This document shows, one piece after another, positions 7,762-15,261 of a stretch of 18,047 bases of DNA. The notes under the pieces are model-generated. The model had not been told where the DNA came from, searched no databases, and saw nothing but the letters and a program-made list of their open reading frames with translations. This stretch comes from Deltaproteobacteria bacterium. GTDB taxonomy: Bacteria; Desulfobacterota; Binatia; Binatales; Binataceae. Positions within the stretch are counted from its first letter, which is position 1. Each line of letters starts with the position of its first letter. The translations under genes and the position numbers were made by a program. The stretch lies in the NCBI GenBank assembly GCA_021780585.1, contig JAJXYM010000238.1, forward strand, positions 1-18,047. Reading direction: 5' to 3'.

Positions 7762-8419
7762 TTAGGAGAGAAACCAATCTTTGCATAGTCCTTGCCTATA
7801 ATTGCTAGACTCGGGCAGGCCGCTCCAACATGCCTGTGCCATCGTCGGGTTGGAAAGCGATCTGCAAAATTTTTCCCATAAAGCAGAGTGCTGAGCGGCA
7901 TCCATACATCTATTGAAGTTCGGCTTCCGTTTTGGCGTCATCGGATCGAATTGTGGGCCCGGATCGACTGTTCCGCCCCCCGGCATCTCGAGTGCTTTAG
8001 GTATGCTACTCGGAGCTGCGTCGAACCCGTAGGGGATCACTTCCTCAAACTGCGCCTGCATTACATAGCCGCCATTCGGGTTTCCGCCCGCGACGGTCGG
8101 CGGCGTGGTGGCGGCCGCGGCTTCGACCGCCGCGGAGTCCTCCATGTCGGGAAGGAGCGAGAGCAGGACGCCGATGAATGGTCCCGGCGGGTAATGACCG
8201 AAGCGGGTTTGCATCGCCCGCGGCGGAGGGCGGGCCGCTCGCGCCGCCCTGGCCGCCGCCAGGCGCGCTCGGCGCGCCGTAGCCCTCGAGGCGGCGGCCG
8301 AGCAGGGGCTGGTAGTAGCTGCGCCCGTCGAAATACAGCCCGGTCTGATCGTACTCCATGCCCGCGAACTGGTACGGATAGTTCAGGCGACGGTTAAAAT
8401 TCGGCAGAGGCGGTTTGAT
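7762..8419 (-). pseudogene. RHS core end plus variable C-terminal tail, frameshifted
   Basis: Starting just after the hydrolase stop, the minus frame reads LNYPYQFAG, MEYDQTGLYFDGRSYY and PLLGRRLEGYG, the conserved end of an RHS core. That frame then degenerates and closes at 8045. The following tail is in another frame, from about 8214 to TAA at 7762: a Pro/Gly/Ala region, PYGFDAAPSS, then a segment with four Cys (RCMDAA, KFCRSL, QACWSG, GLCKDW). Similar Cys-containing endings occur in RHS family C-termini. The shift lies somewhere between about 8290 and 8215. There is no start codon or ribosome site for the core part, and no upstream RHS shell, because an alpha/beta hydrolase gene directly precedes it. 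It is either an orphan tip cassette or a decayed RHS end. The tail could still be translated from ATG 8214, but I see no ribosome site. Confidence 0.7.
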
Positions 8420-9277
8420 TCAGGACTTTGCTTCGATCTCCGCCAAAACCGGCATCAGATATTGCTTGAATTTGATCGGATCTTCGGACATCGGAAAGTG
8501 TCCCATCCCTTCCATCAACGTATAGCTGGCGCCAGGCGCCGCATCCGCCAGCGCTTTCGCCGCCGCGGGATACGCCGACCAATCGTACTCGCCGCTCAGC
8601 ACGTACAGCGGGCACTTTCGCGTATCGATATTCTTCGCGGTCCGCCGCAAGTCATGTTCGAATGAATAGTAGTACAAGTCGCCCTTGAAGACCGAAGGCG
8701 CTCCCTGACTGTATTCCCAGACCGTTTCGCGAACGTATTCTTCCGGCGCGTGCGGCGAGCATAAACTTAACATCAGCGCCGGCTTCGACTCGTTCGACAA
8801 GCGCGGATGGTAAAACCATTGATTCACCAGACGATCGGAGTTTCCACTCCACATCGACGCCTCCAATCCGATACAGGCGCGGAACTCGTTCGGATAGTTG
8901 AGCGCCAGGTCGGGCGCCAGGTGACCGCCCATCGAACAGCCCATATACACGGGGCGATTGAGTTCAAGTTCGCGGCATAGCGTCACCCAGTAACGCATGA
9001 ACCAATCTTTCGTCAGCTTGTATTCCCGCTCCCAGTATCTGGCCGCGGCCGGCGGCAGCGATTTGCCGTGATAAGGCAGGTCGGCGGCGATCACGTGGAA
9101 GCGCGACGTGATGTCGCGATCCTCGAGGAGGTGCCGGAATTGCCGTCCGTCCGATCCGGCCGTGTGCTGGCATACCAGCGGTATGCCCCTGCCGGCCTCT
9201 TCGAAGTACACGCGATGCTCGACGCCGTCGAGCTTAAGGTAAATATAACGTCCGACGATGTCTGAATATTTCGCCAT
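8420..9277 (-). CDS. alpha/beta hydrolase
   Basis: A 285-aa cytosolic hydrolase with the complete catalytic triad: nucleophile Ser115 in GCSMGG, acid Asp232 in SGEYDW, and His260 in GMGHFP. The oxyanion region appears as QHTAGSDGR (37-45) in place of the common HG motif, and DLPYHGKS (66-73) follows. The lid domain around 140-200 is rich in Trp and Tyr. The family covers esterases, C-C bond hydrolases and epoxide hydrolases, so the substrate is not readable. ATG at 9277 is chosen over GTG at 9283 because GAGGAGG (9287-9293) is then about 9 nt away rather than 3. The gene is 15 bp downstream of the 136-aa gene and shares its transcript; that ribosome site overlaps the neighbour's stop codon. 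Confidence 0.9.
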   Translation of the reverse strand: MAKYSDIVGRYIYLKLDGVEHRVYFEEAGRGIPLVCQHTAGSDGRQFRHLLEDRDITSRFHVIAADLPYHGKSLPPAAARYWEREYKLTKDWFMRYWVTLCRELELNRPVYMGCSMGGHLAPDLALNYPNEFRACIGLEASMWSGNSDRLVNQWFYHPRLSNESKPALMLSLCSPHAPEEYVRETVWEYSQGAPSVFKGDLYYYSFEHDLRRTAKNIDTRKCPLYVLSGEYDWSAYPAAAKALADAAPGASYTLMEGMGHFPMSEDPIKFKQYLMPVLAEIEAKS

Positions 9278-9292
9278 TGTCACGGGCCTCCT

Positions 9293-9703
9293 CTATACGG
9301 CGCGCGCTTCGATTACCGCCTCACGCATTATCGCGTTGATGCGGCGGATTGCGTAGTAGTAGGCGTAAGCCGATTCAAGATCGCCGCCGAACGTGAAACC
9401 ATGCTGGACGGAAGCCGCGAACCAGTCGTGATAGAACGGCTTTGGTTTTCGCTCCAGCATCCGCTTCCAGACTTCCTCAGGACCGCCGATATTGATGGTG
9501 TACGGATCGAAGCCCTGGGTGCCATTCTGAAAATGATCGACCCTGCCGTTCTCTATCCGCATGAAATAGGGATCGTCGCCGACGAAAAAGCGGATATCGC
9601 AATACCAGAAGCGCGCCGCCAATAGAAACTCCGGGTCCCGATTCAGACGATCGCGAATAGCCTCAACCGGCAAGGCCAGTTTCATCTCGGTTTCTGTACT
9701 CAC
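9293..9703 (-). CDS. small protein of possible SCP2-like fold, partner of the hydrolase
   Basis: A 136-aa soluble protein with no signal or membrane segment. Its pattern, an N-terminal helix, IRFFVGDDPYFMRIENGRV (38-55), a GPEEVWKRML helix (74-83), then HGFTFGGDLESAYAYYYAIRRINAI (101-125), follows the order of SCP2-type lipid-binding domains, where a GD-x-x-A turn precedes the last helix. This is a topology-level resemblance, not a firm match. Start is GTG at 9703, with GGAGG about 7 nt upstream. It is first in a tight two-gene unit with the alpha/beta hydrolase, suggesting it binds or presents a hydrophobic substrate or cofactor for that enzyme. That role is inference. An alternative is an uncharacterised small enzyme subunit. 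Confidence 0.75.
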   Translation of the reverse strand: MSTETEMKLALPVEAIRDRLNRDPEFLLAARFWYCDIRFFVGDDPYFMRIENGRVDHFQNGTQGFDPYTINIGGPEEVWKRMLERKPKPFYHDWFAASVQHGFTFGGDLESAYAYYYAIRRINAIMREAVIEARAV

Positions 9704-10027
9704 GGATTCCCCTCCGTTGTGATTTGGCCAGGCGGAATGCCGGCGTCGTTGGCGTCCCTGATCGTTTATACTGGCGCCGGTCCGAAACGCAAAGTTGCGC
9801 GTCGCGACGGCGCGGCCCGCTCAGCATTGACGATGCCGCGGCGCCGCTCCGCATTGCGGCGCCCGCGCGCGCCCGATCGCCAATCACTGACCCGTATCCC
9901 TGAGCGCCGACTCCCCGGCTCCCGACCGTCAAAGACACCTCTCCGGGCGCCGCCTGAAACGTGGCGCGATCCGGCGCTTGACAGAGCGGCGTGGGCGAGT
10001 TATTTAACCGTCAGGTTATTTAATCAT
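9704..10027. other. intergenic region between divergent SCP2-like and ArsR genes
   Basis: This holds a GC-rich hairpin (8-bp perfect stem, 9840-9847 with 9856-9863) about 140 bp upstream of the minus-strand gene, and the ArsR promoter/operator at its right end. The plus frame is open throughout but has no ribosome site, and its translation is Arg/Pro-rich and non-coding in appearance. Confidence 0.5.
9978..10023 (+). promoter_or_regulatory. ArsR promoter with overlapping operator
   Basis: A perfect -35 box TTGACA (9978-9983) is followed after exactly 17 bp by TATTTA (10001-10006). Overlying the -10 box is AACC-GTCA-GGTT (10006-10017), an inverted repeat flanked by direct repeats TTATTTAA (10000-10007 and 10016-10023). 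Transcription would begin about 15 nt before the ArsR ATG, giving a very short leader without a clear ribosome site. Self-repression by ArsR at this site is the natural reading. Confidence 0.7.
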
Positions 10028-10420
10028 ATGGTTCAGCAAGAAAATCCGGCGACCGACCGTCTCAGCGCCACTTTCGCCGCCCTCGCCGACCCGACCCGCC
10101 GCGCGATTCTCGCCCGCCTCTGCGCCGGCGAGACTTCCGTCAGCGCGATCGCCGAACCGTTCGCGATGAGCCTGCCGGCCATCTCGAAGCACCTCAAGGT
10201 GCTCGAGCGCGCCGGATTGATCGCGCGCTCGCGCGACGCGCAATGGCGGCCGTGCCGGCTGATGGCCGGGCCGCTCAAGGACGCCGCCGACTGGCTAAAA
10301 GAATATCGCCGCTTCTGGGAAGAGAGCTTCGACCGCCTGGACGATTATCTGCGCGAAGCGCAAACGAAGAAAAAAGACCGCTCGCGAATAAAGGAGAAGA
10401 ACAATGGCCGAAAAGAATAA
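10028..10420 (+). CDS. ArsR-family transcriptional regulator
   Basis: A 130-aa winged-helix repressor. The core reads FAALADPTRRAILARL (residues 16-31), with the recognition helix in MSLPAISKHLKVLERAGL (47-64). No metal-binding ELCVCDL motif is present, which places it in the non-metal branch that is usually paired with AHSA1 proteins. The C-terminal tail is Lys/Arg-rich. The ATG at 10028 is preferred since upstream codons lie in the promoter and are not protein-like. It overlaps the next gene by 17 bp, so the two are co-expressed. The inverted repeat on the promoter suggests it represses its own operon; the inducing signal is unknown. Confidence 0.9.
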   Translation: MVQQENPATDRLSATFAALADPTRRAILARLCAGETSVSAIAEPFAMSLPAISKHLKVLERAGLIARSRDAQWRPCRLMAGPLKDAADWLKEYRRFWEESFDRLDDYLREAQTKKKDRSRIKEKNNGRKE

Positions 10421-10880
10421 CCTCGCCGTTGCGGAGACCGATGAGCGAGTACTCGTGATCGAGCGTATCTTCGACGCGCCGCGGGAATTGGTATTCGCAT
10501 GCTGGATCGAGCCGCAGCGGATCGCTCAATGGATGGGTCCGAAAGGCTTCGCCACCAGGAGTCTGGCTTACGACCCGCGCCCGGGCGGAAGCTATCGCGT
10601 GCACATGGTCGGACCCGACGGCGACGAACATTGGCTGCAGGGGGTCTTCCGCGAAATCACGCCGCCCGAGCGCCTCGTCCGCACCTTTTGCTGGGCCGAC
10701 GCCAGCGGCAACCCGACGCCGCCCGAAACCCTCCTGACGGTGACCTTCGCCGACCTCAACGGAAAAACTCGACTGACGCTTCATCAAGCGGTCTTCGAGT
10801 CGGCCGCGGCGCGCGACCAGCATCAGGGCGGCTGGACCAGCACGCTCGATCGCCTGGTCGATTATCTGGCGACGCTCTGA
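10404..10880 (+). CDS. AHSA1/SRPBCC-domain protein
   Basis: A 158-aa START-like helix-grip protein of the Activator-of-Hsp90-ATPase-1 group. It shows the family start VIERIFDAPRELVFACWIEP (about 18-37), a WMGPKGF segment (43-49), the PGGSYR strand, and FADLNGKTRLTLHQ followed by a GGWTSTLDRLVDYL helix near the C-terminus. The fold makes a hydrophobic cavity; bacterial members are rarely characterised. A clear ribosome site AAAGGAGA lies about 8 nt before the ATG, inside the end of the ArsR gene. The ArsR plus AHSA1 pairing is common across bacteria, so this is a conserved two-gene module with an unknown ligand. Confidence 0.9.
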   Translation: MAEKNNLAVAETDERVLVIERIFDAPRELVFACWIEPQRIAQWMGPKGFATRSLAYDPRPGGSYRVHMVGPDGDEHWLQGVFREITPPERLVRTFCWADASGNPTPPETLLTVTFADLNGKTRLTLHQAVFESAAARDQHQGGWTSTLDRLVDYLATL

Positions 10881-10888
10881 CGAACGCC

Positions 10889-10916
10889 ACGGATCGCGTC
10901 GGGTGGCGCGATCCGT
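10889..10916. terminator. hairpin between convergent genes
   Basis: A perfect 10-bp stem (10889-10898 with 10907-10916) with an 8-nt loop lies between the AHSA1 stop and the end of the convergent amidohydrolase gene. No T-run follows on either strand, so it is likely a bidirectional structural terminator rather than a textbook one. Confidence 0.5.
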
Positions 10917-10961
10917 CGTGGATGAAGTTCGCGGCGGACTACATATTTGGCGACGCGCCGC

Positions 10962-12389
10962 TCAGCTCGCGGGGCGGCGCAGAATCACCGGATCGATCTT
11001 GCGCTTGACCAGTTGGCCGAAGCCCGGTCCGCGATGCAGCCGGCCGTTCTCGACGATCGGCTGGCCGCGCAGGATCGTCGTCACCGGCCATCCGCGCACC
11101 CGCCATCCCTCCCACGGACTATAGTCGCTGACGTGGAAATCCTCGCGCGTCAGCGTCTTGTCGATGGCGGGATCGATTATCGCGAGATCTGCGTCGCTGC
11201 CTGGCGCGATCACGCCCTTGCGCGGATAGAGGCCGAGGATGCGCGCGGCGTTGGTCGACGTCACGGCGGCGTAACGCTCCAGCGACATCCCGCGATTCAC
11301 CACCCCCTCGGTATAGACAATACCCATTCGCGCCTCGGCCCCGAGATTGCCGCCGGTCACGTCGTCGATTCGCTTGCCGCGCAACTTGAGCGCGAGCGAA
11401 GTTGGGAATTCGTCGGTGGCCGTGGTCGAAACCGCGTCGCCGACCAGACCCTGCCATAGCGCCTTGTTGTCGTCGGGCGATTTCAGCGACGGATAGGTGT
11501 GATAGCAAAAACCGCGCGGCTGTTGGTAATCGTCGGCCGAAAAGCAGGCGTAGTGATGCAGCGTTTCGGCATAGATCGGCAGGTTATGGCCGCGCGCCTC
11601 GTTGACCGCCTCGACCCCTTCGCGCGCCGAGGTATGCACGAAATAGACCGCCGCGCCGCTCGCCTGCGCGACCTGAATCGTGCGCGTGAAGGCCAATCGT
11701 TCGGAAAGCTTGTTATGCACCAGATGGAGATTGGTCCCGTCGGTGCGTCCCTCCTCGCGGAAGCGTTCGTAGTTGAACTGCACCAGATCGTCGTCCTCGG
11801 CATGCACCACCATGATTCCACCGTGGCGCGCCGCCCGATTCATCGCCAGCTCGATCCGGCCGAAGTCGAGCTTGAACGGAAGTCGATGCGGATGGGGCGG
11901 CAGCGTCTCGTTGGTAAAAACCTTGAAGCTCGGAAAGCCCTCGGCGATCGCGTCGCCGATCTGATCGAAAATTTTCAGCGGCAGCGCGCCGCCCAGCGCC
12001 AGATGGAAACTGTAATCGACGCATGACGCGCCCTCCCAGCGCTTGCGCCGATGCTCGAGCGCGGCGGGAATATCGGTCTTGGGATGGACGAAGCAGAAAT
12101 CGATATGCGTCGTGACTCCGCCGAACGCCATCCCGACCGTGTCTTCTTCCGGACCCAGGGTGAATTCCCGCCCGCCCGGATGCATCGTGACGAGGCTCGC
12201 CAGATGGGCGTGCGGCTCGATTCCGCCGGGGACGACGATTTTGCCGCTGGCGTCGATCACGCGGCCGGCCTGCAGCGACGGATCGTCGAGTCCGACCCAG
12301 ACAATCCGCTCGCCGTTGACGCCGATCGTCCATTCGCCCACGCCCTGCGGCGTCACCACCCGGCCGCCGCGAATAATCAGATCGAGCAT
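10962..12389 (-). CDS. dihydropyrimidinase/hydantoinase-like amidohydrolase
   Basis: A 475-aa cytosolic cyclic amidase of the amidohydrolase superfamily that would open a cyclic amide (hydantoin, dihydropyrimidine or related ring). The binuclear metal centre is visible: H60 and H62 in EPHAHL, K156 (carbamylated Lys) in FPSFKVF, H196 in VVHAED, H252 in FVHTSA, and D326 in TATDEF. These line up with the hydantoinase ligands. The residue after the catalytic Asp is unusual: family members normally read DHCPF, here DEFPT, and the segment near residue 275 reads ETLHHY rather than ETCPHY. Substrate range may therefore differ. ATG 12389 has GGAGG only about 4 nt upstream, short but usable. The gene is alone on its strand, convergent with the ArsR unit, with no transporter or carbamoylase beside it. 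Confidence 0.9.
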   Translation of the reverse strand: MLDLIIRGGRVVTPQGVGEWTIGVNGERIVWVGLDDPSLQAGRVIDASGKIVVPGGIEPHAHLASLVTMHPGGREFTLGPEEDTVGMAFGGVTTHIDFCFVHPKTDIPAALEHRRKRWEGASCVDYSFHLALGGALPLKIFDQIGDAIAEGFPSFKVFTNETLPPHPHRLPFKLDFGRIELAMNRAARHGGIMVVHAEDDDLVQFNYERFREEGRTDGTNLHLVHNKLSERLAFTRTIQVAQASGAAVYFVHTSAREGVEAVNEARGHNLPIYAETLHHYACFSADDYQQPRGFCYHTYPSLKSPDDNKALWQGLVGDAVSTTATDEFPTSLALKLRGKRIDDVTGGNLGAEARMGIVYTEGVVNRGMSLERYAAVTSTNAARILGLYPRKGVIAPGSDADLAIIDPAIDKTLTREDFHVSDYSPWEGWRVRGWPVTTILRGQPIVENGRLHRGPGFGQLVKRKIDPVILRRPAS

Positions 12390-12584
12390 AACGCCTCCGA
12401 ATGGCGCGCCGCTCCGTGATTATCGCGCGAGGCGCCGGCGCGCGCGTCTACGAGGTCCACTTAACGAGGCGACCGTACTCGCGCGCGAAACAGACTGTCA
12501 AGCGAGGCGCGCGGCGTGACGCCCGACGCGCCGGCGCGGCCGGATCATCCGCGAAGGCGCCGTGACCATCCGAGCCAGGCGGTC

Positions 12585-13847
12585 TCAGCCCGCGGCAATC
12601 GGCACAAACACAATACCGTTGGCGTTGACGCCGGCCGGATAGGGCGCTTGCGAAATCAGCGTCAGGTAGCCGCTAAGCGCATCGATTTTGAACGCCGACA
12701 CGGAACCTCTGTTCGTGGCTCCGCCGCCGCCGGAGTTGGCAACGTACAAATACAAATTCGACGAATAGTAATTCGAGCTATCGACAGCCAAATCGAAGGG
12801 AAACATCCCCGTCCGGAACGGCGATCGGGGCGTCGGCGTCAAGGCGCCGGTGGTCAAGTCAATCGAAAAGCCGGAAATGGTATTATCGTCGCCGTTCGGC
12901 ACGTACAAATACTCGGCGCCGCCTGGGACCTGAACGACGAATACCCGGAGCGGCAAAGAGCCGACCGTCGCCAGCGGTCCCGTCTGCGCGGTCAAAAATC
13001 CAGTGACCGGATCGATCGTGTAAACCGACACCGTGTCATCGCCGCCGTTGCTCACGTAGAGGAATTGCCCCGTCGGATCAATCTTCAGATCGGTCGGAAA
13101 ATTGCCCGCCGCGAACGGCGATCCGGCGATTTGCGTCAACGCTCCGGTGGTCGGATCGATCGAATAGGCGACTACCCCGCCGAATTCGGCGGCATCAAGG
13201 ACATAAAGATATCTTCCGGCGGCGTCGGTGACCGCGTTGCCGGGAGCCGCGCCGTCAAACGCGAAGGGCGATCCGCCGAGCGCGGTCAATGCGCCCGACG
13301 AGACGCTGTACGCGAAAATGTCCGCCGCGCCGTAGCTCGGCGCATAGAGAAACTTGCCGCTCGCGCCGATCGCGACCCGTGCGGGAAAGGAGCCGGCGAC
13401 GAACGGCGAACCCGCAACCGGCGTCAGTGCGCCATCGAGCAGATCGGCCGCATCGGAATTGACGCTGGCATCATAAAAATTCGGCGAATAGAGAAATCCG
13501 TCAAAATAAACCGGTCCGACCGGAGTACCGCCTTGCAGCGTCTGGACCAGCATGAGGTTGCCATTGCGCGGATCGACCAAGAAAACATCGATTTGTCCGT
13601 CGCCCCGCTTCGTTCCGGCGGCCGGAAGGGCCAAGCTTGCGAACCGATTGAGCGGAGCAGGCAGGCTTCCAACGCTCGTGACGTACAGATAGCCTTCGAC
13701 CGCGCCGAAACGGCCGATCGGATCGAACGCGCCGCCGCTCGCACTGGATGCGTCCTTGCCGCACGCCGCGACCGCAAGCGCCAGCGCTCCGAACGCGGCC
13801 AATTTCGCGACGGCTCCGAGACTTCCGCTCCACGCTTTTCCAGACAT
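12585..13847 (-). CDS. beta-propeller lipoprotein (lactonase-like, YncE/PgL fold)
   Basis: A 420-aa exported lipoprotein. The signal peptide ends in the lipobox LAVAAC with Cys29 as the acylation site. The rest is built from about seven beta-propeller blades with recurring GSPFAxGxFPxxLxxDPTGxFLYVxN-type strands, for instance TPVAGSPF, TQIAGSPF and the SNGGDDTVSVYTIDP segment. This matches the lactonase/7-bladed propeller family (PF10282). Members include 6-phosphogluconolactonase, but exported lipoproteins of this build are usually uncharacterised cell-surface proteins, so lactonase activity is not implied. A GGGGAG site lies 7 nt before the ATG, which fixes the start. A possible promoter is noted separately. 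Confidence 0.88.
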   Translation of the reverse strand: MSGKAWSGSLGAVAKLAAFGALALAVAACGKDASSASGGAFDPIGRFGAVEGYLYVTSVGSLPAPLNRFASLALPAAGTKRGDGQIDVFLVDPRNGNLMLVQTLQGGTPVGPVYFDGFLYSPNFYDASVNSDAADLLDGALTPVAGSPFVAGSFPARVAIGASGKFLYAPSYGAADIFAYSVSSGALTALGGSPFAFDGAAPGNAVTDAAGRYLYVLDAAEFGGVVAYSIDPTTGALTQIAGSPFAAGNFPTDLKIDPTGQFLYVSNGGDDTVSVYTIDPVTGFLTAQTGPLATVGSLPLRVFVVQVPGGAEYLYVPNGDDNTISGFSIDLTTGALTPTPRSPFRTGMFPFDLAVDSSNYYSSNLYLYVANSGGGGATNRGSVSAFKIDALSGYLTLISQAPYPAGVNANGIVFVPIAAG

Positions 13848-14157
13848 CCGCTCTCTCCCCTGCTCGCCCTACCCGGTTCGAGTGTCGGGAATTAGTAATT
13901 TGGCTTTAGTCACAAATCAATGATCGCCATTCGGCGGACGACCGCATATTTCAAATCGGTCTAAATGTTTTTTGGCGTCAAATAATTGGCCGTCGTCGCG
14001 CCGTGGATATCAATCCGCCGGCAGCGGCTATATTGACGGATCGCCTCGCGGCGACTGATGACTTGGTGTTACCGCACGGGCGACGCGGGTCGCCTGGATT
14101 GAATCCGCCGGCGGTGGCTCGAAACGGGCGGCTCAGACCGATTTGCCTGGAGATCTC
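13848..14157. other. intergenic region upstream of the propeller lipoprotein
   Basis: The AT-rich part (13890-13995) looks like the promoter zone for the minus-strand lipoprotein. Further right an imperfect 20-bp direct repeat occurs (14011-14030 and 14099-14118, differing at 3 positions), around an ATCCGCCGGC core. No gene is visible. Confidence 0.45.
13892..13920 (-). promoter_or_regulatory. tentative promoter of the propeller lipoprotein
   Basis: On the minus strand TTGATT (13915-13920) and TACTAA (13892-13897) are 17 bp apart, about 45 bp before the start codon. Matches to the sigma-70 consensus are modest (4 of 6 and 3 of 6). Confidence 0.3.
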
Positions 14158-14550
14158 TCAGGAGGCGCCGGAGGTCGGAGGCGCGTCGGACGAAGGCGGC
14201 GGCGCTTCGGGCGTGTCAGCCGGGGCGGCGGGCTTGCGTCCCTCGATCGCACGCAATTGCCCGCGCGCCGCGGTCGGCCGAGCCTTTGCCGGCTTGCGCG
14301 AAGCCGCCGGCTGGGGCCATCCCCGCCGCGCCCATCCAGCGCGGACGTGTCCCGGTGCGCGCATCCCCGGTTCGGCGAACTGTTCGTAGATGGCGACCGC
14401 TCCCGCCACCGCGCCGAGAAACCCGACGATCCATGCGGTTCGTTGCGCCCCCAGCAGGCCAAAGCATACCGCTCCCGCCGCGACGCCCGCCGTGAACGCG
14501 GCCGCCCACCAGAATCTGATCAGTCGCCCGGAGTTCCTCTCACGCGCCAT
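14158..14550 (-). CDS. small membrane protein with two helices and a Pro/Arg-rich tail
   Basis: A 130-aa protein of no recognised family. Two hydrophobic helices (about residues 12-33 and 38-55) form a hairpin with a short QRTAW loop. The remaining 75 residues are hydrophilic, first Trp/Arg-rich (GWARRGWPQP), then Ala/Pro/Ser with acidic residues at the end; they are probably disordered and cytoplasmic. The ATG at 14550 has GGAG about 10 nt upstream. The frame stays open to 14778, but the extra 76 codons are Arg/Cys-rich with no ribosome site, so I reject the longer form. No operon partner. Confidence 0.65.
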   Translation of the reverse strand: MARERNSGRLIRFWWAAAFTAGVAAGAVCFGLLGAQRTAWIVGFLGAVAGAVAIYEQFAEPGMRAPGHVRAGWARRGWPQPAASRKPAKARPTAARGQLRAIEGRKPAAPADTPEAPPPSSDAPPTSGAS

Positions 14551-14804
14551 CGGCGCTTCTCCGTTCGGCGTCGCTGCCTGCCGCCGCCTACCTTCTCTCG
14601 ATACACCAACGGCGGTTTCGAGAAAATGGCCGAAGTGGAAAATTCTATCGCTACAGCGGTTCTGCGAATTTTTTCCGCGATTCAACGAGTGCGCAAACCG
14701 ACGGCATCGCGGTCGCTTCCGCGCTGCCGCCGGTCCGTCATGGGATGAGACGCACGAATCCGGTATGGAAAGCCGCAACGATCAGCGCCCGGGCGCGCCC
14801 ATCC

Positions 14805-14823
14805 GGCGGGTTCGGCACCCGCC
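14805..14823 (-). terminator. hairpin right after the XRE gene
   Basis: A perfect 7-bp stem GGCGGGT/ACCCGCC with a 5-nt loop begins at the base after the XRE stop codon (14824-14826). There is no T-run, so termination strength is doubtful. Confidence 0.4.
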
Positions 14824-15261
14824 CTACTCTTCGGCTTCGACCGCCTGCCGAATCGCGTTCAGGATGAACAGGAAGTGACGCGGTGCGGTAATCTTGCCGA
14901 GCAGATTCACCTGCGAAAGCACCTTGAGCTCGCGCGGCTTCACGTTATGGCGCGCCAGCAGGGCTTTGTTGCCGGTGAAATCGCGCCATACCTGATCGGG
15001 CGCCGCGCGCTCGGCCGGTTCGCGCCGGGACTTGAGCAGCGAGCTTGCCTCTGGATGGGCGAGCAGGAACAGCGGCTCTTTTTCCAGTCCCAGCACGTCG
15101 GCGATCCGGCTGAGCAGCGCCAGTGAGGGCCGGCGCCGATCGTTCTCCAGATAGGCGACGTGGCTGGGCTTGACGTCCAGCTTGCGTGCAAGCTCACGCT
15201 GCGTCAGCCCCAGAACGGCGCGCTGATTCTTCAGAACCTGACCTAGGGTTTTCTTTCTCAT
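14824..15261 (-). CDS. XRE-family helix-turn-helix regulator
   Basis: A 145-aa cytosolic DNA-binding protein. Residues 6-62 form a Cro/C1-type domain: LGQVLKNQRAVLGLTQRELA, the recognition helix in VKPSHVAYLENDRRRPS, and LLSRIADVLGLE. The 80-residue C-terminal extension (LLAHPEAS, then a basic segment and a helix NALLARHNVKPREL) is not one I recognise; it likely senses or dimerises. Start at ATG 15261, which overlaps the stop codon of the metallopeptidase as ATGA, so translation is coupled. Frame extension to 15288 lies inside the peptidase gene and is not needed. It most likely autoregulates this operon through the AACCG/CGGTT repeats upstream of the peptidase. Confidence 0.9.
   Translation of the reverse strand: MRKKTLGQVLKNQRAVLGLTQRELARKLDVKPSHVAYLENDRRRPSLALLSRIADVLGLEKEPLFLLAHPEASSLLKSRREPAERAAPDQVWRDFTGNKALLARHNVKPRELKVLSQVNLLGKITAPRHFLFILNAIRQAVEAEE

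Noticed and set aside
13872..13892. GGTTCGAGT resembling a tRNA T-loop
   Set aside because: No acceptor stem, anticodon arm or CCA context can be formed around it.
12516..13895. 459-aa plus-strand open frame opposite the propeller lipoprotein
   Set aside because: Arg-rich shadow of a gene with a lipobox, ribosome site and clear propeller repeats.
14551..14778. 76-codon upstream extension of the small membrane protein
   Set aside because: Arg/Cys-rich, no ribosome site, whereas ATG 14550 has one and begins the protein-like sequence.
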